Origin: Proteobacteria bacterium UBA1847 | Lineage (GTDB): Bacteria > Pseudomonadota > Gammaproteobacteria > Steroidobacterales > Woeseiaceae | Length of the DNA stretch: 6,184 bases | Reading direction: 5' to 3' | Assembly (NCBI GenBank): GCA_002338605.1 | Contig: DDIP01000290.1 | Coordinates: 1-6,184 of the forward strand | Shown here: piece after piece, positions 4,688 through 6,184 of the stretch | Position numbering within the stretch: the first letter of the stretch is position 1 | Layout: each line of letters begins with the position of its first letter | The notes under the pieces: model-generated | The model's database searches: none | What the model saw: only the letters and a program-made list of their open reading frames with translations | What the model was told of the DNA's origin: nothing | Position numbers and translations under genes: made by a program

Positions 4688-6184
4688 ATGAAAAGCCGAA
4701 GCATTTGCCTGGCGCCGCTTGTCGCCGCACAATTTATCGTGCCTGTTCTCGCACTGGCACAGGTCGAAACTCGGCATACGGAACCTCTTGATACTGTTAC
4801 GATTATTGGCAAGAAATCTGACGCCGCCGACGTTCCTGGTTCTGCACATGTAATTGATTCCGACGAGCTCGAAATCTTTGCGAACTCGGATATCTTGCGG
4901 GTGCTGCGGACGGTACCTGGCGTGTACATCCAGGAAGAAGACGGCTTCGGCCTGCGGCCGAACATCGGCATCCGGGGCTCGGGGCTGGACCGGTCTGCCC
5001 GCATTGCCCTGCTTGAGGACGGGATTCTGATCGCTCCGGCGCCTTACGCCGCGTCATCTGCTTACTACTTCCCTACGCAGCGCCGCATGAGCGCTGTCGA
5101 GGTACTCAAAGGCCCGGCCGCCGTCGCCGTTGGCCCACGTACGACCGGCGGGGCAATTAACATGATCTCGACGCCGATCCCCGATGCGATGGGGGCAAAT
5201 GTCGACATTCGTGCGGGCGGCCAACACGCGCTGGACGCACACCTGAACATCGGCAATCGTGGCCAGCGATTCGCCTGGCTGCTCGAGACCGTGCAGGCAC
5301 AGAGCGACGGCTTCAAGTCCATTGACGGCCCGGTCGGGGGCAACACCGGTTACGACATCAACGACTATATCGCCAAGTTCCAGATCGATTCCGACCGGAC
5401 CAGCGCGCTGTATCAAAGCCTGCGGGTGAAGCTGGGTTACACTGACCAGGAATCTGACGAGACCTACCTTGGCCTGACGGACTCGGATTTCGCGCTCGAC
5501 CCGAACCGCCGTTACGCCGCATCAGCGAACGACAAGTTCGTCAGCGAGCACGAGCAATATCAGCTCACCTATGTGCTAGACCCGCACACCTTTTGGCGCG
5601 GCGAAGTCACGGCGTATCGCAACGACTTCCGCCGCAATTGGTACAAGCTGCAGTCGGTGGCGGGGCAAAGCCCGGGCGACGTACTCGCTGATCCCGCGAC
5701 CTTCGCTGCCGAATACGGTTTCCTCACCGGTACCACAAGTTCAGATGACGACATTCAGATTCGGGCCAACAACCGCACCTACTATTCACAGGGCCTGCAA
5801 GCAAAGATCGAGTGGGATTTCGGCGTCGGTGATGCCGAGGTGATACTGAATACCGGCATTCGGCTGCACGAGGACGAAGAAGACCGTTTTCAAAACCAGG
5901 ACGGCTACCGTATGGAGAGCGGCACACTCGTGCTGACGACGGCGGGGGCGCCGGGTTCGCAGACCAATCGCGTCTCGGATGCGAATGTCACCTCGATATT
6001 TGCGGACTCGGAGATCCGAACCGGAAAATGGATCTTCACGCCCGGCCTCCGCTTCGAAGATATTGAATTGCGCCGCTTTGATTTCTCTGTTGCCGATCCG
6101 AGCCGGGCGCAGGGTCCGACGCGTGTGCGCGAGCAGTCGATTCAGGTCGCAATTCCGGGTATAGGCGCCATGTATCGGCTCAAT
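4688..6184 (+). CDS. TonB-dependent outer-membrane receptor, FecA-like (partial)
   Basis: This is an outer-membrane channel that takes up an iron complex using energy from TonB-ExbBD. The first 499 residues are visible and the gene runs off the right edge; family members are about 650-800 residues. Seen: signal peptide 1-24 ending ALA|Q; TonB box LDTVTIIG (34-41); then the plug domain (about 45-165) with VPGVYIQEEDGFGLRPN (76-92), IGIRGSG (93-99), the LLEDGILIAPAPY loop (108-120) and VEVLKGPAAVAVGPRTTGGAINMIS (137-161); then the first strands of the beta-barrel. The plug is of the FecA-like (COG4772-type) class, but substrate cannot be read from this part; ferric citrate, another siderophore or a different metal complex are all possible. 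There is no N-terminal signalling (STN) domain, so no FecIR-type sigma signalling is expected. The Shine-Dalgarno is weak (GGA 4674-4676). A Fur box covers its promoter. Confidence 0.93.
   Translation, partial: MKSRSICLAPLVAAQFIVPVLALAQVETRHTEPLDTVTIIGKKSDAADVPGSAHVIDSDELEIFANSDILRVLRTVPGVYIQEEDGFGLRPNIGIRGSGLDRSARIALLEDGILIAPAPYAASSAYYFPTQRRMSAVEVLKGPAAVAVGPRTTGGAINMISTPIPDAMGANVDIRAGGQHALDAHLNIGNRGQRFAWLLETVQAQSDGFKSIDGPVGGNTGYDINDYIAKFQIDSDRTSALYQSLRVKLGYTDQESDETYLGLTDSDFALDPNRRYAASANDKFVSEHEQYQLTYVLDPHTFWRGEVTAYRNDFRRNWYKLQSVAGQSPGDVLADPATFAAEYGFLTGTTSSDDDIQIRANNRTYYSQGLQAKIEWDFGVGDAEVILNTGIRLHEDEEDRFQNQDGYRMESGTLVLTTAGAPGSQTNRVSDANVTSIFADSEIRTGKWIFTPGLRFEDIELRRFDFSVADPSRAQGPTRVREQSIQVAIPGIGAMYRLN

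Noticed and set aside
5054..5416. Minus-strand open frame of 120 codons inside the receptor gene.
   Set aside because: It is antisense to the plug and first barrel strands of the receptor, and the region's conservation is explained by the plus-strand frame.
1..6184. CRISPR array, insertion sequence, tRNA or riboswitch.
   Set aside because: I saw no regularly spaced repeats, transposase motifs, terminal inverted repeats with target duplications, cloverleaf sequences or recognisable riboswitch cores.

Overview
The window looks like a metal-handling region of a Proteobacterium, most likely a gammaproteobacterium. The reasons are the moderately high G+C, a Fur-box pair of the enterobacterial type, a lipobox lipoprotein, a TonB-dependent outer-membrane receptor (so two membranes), and a cytochrome c/FTR1 fusion permease. 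No lineage-specific marker such as an rRNA is present, so the assignment is an inference.

Left part (1-1817): heavy-metal sensing and efflux. On the minus strand an ArsR/SmtB-family repressor (853-1233) is followed by a heavy-metal P-type ATPase (1-856, running off the left edge). The two overlap by ATGA, so they form a translationally coupled operon. A promoter (CTGACA, 16 bp, TATAGT) lies under a nested set of GTTGCA/TGCAAC repeats at 1247-1274, which fits an autoregulatory operator. Facing away from it is a small DUF302-domain protein (1419-1817).

Middle (1902-3839): a 645-residue iron permease carries a signal peptide, a periplasmic c-type haem domain (CAGCH) and a seven-helix FTR1 domain with two RExxE iron motifs. 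A strong Fur box (1907-1925) lies on top of its start codons and signal-peptide codons.

Right part (3930-6184): a small Gly/Tyr/Ser/His-rich lipoprotein is on the minus strand (3930-4343). A 344-bp divergent intergenic region follows, with a promoter for the lipoprotein and a Fur-box promoter for a FecA-like TonB-dependent receptor (4688-6184, running off the right edge). The two Fur boxes share 14 identical bases.

Taken together, the receptor would bring an iron complex across the outer membrane and the cytochrome c/FTR1 protein would carry iron across the inner membrane. Both are probably shut off by Fur when iron is plentiful. The ArsR/ATPase pair would expel a thiophilic metal. I see no CRISPR array, insertion sequence, tRNA or rRNA. 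The most unusual points are the position of the Fur box over the permease start and the uncharacterised His-rich lipoprotein between the two iron genes.
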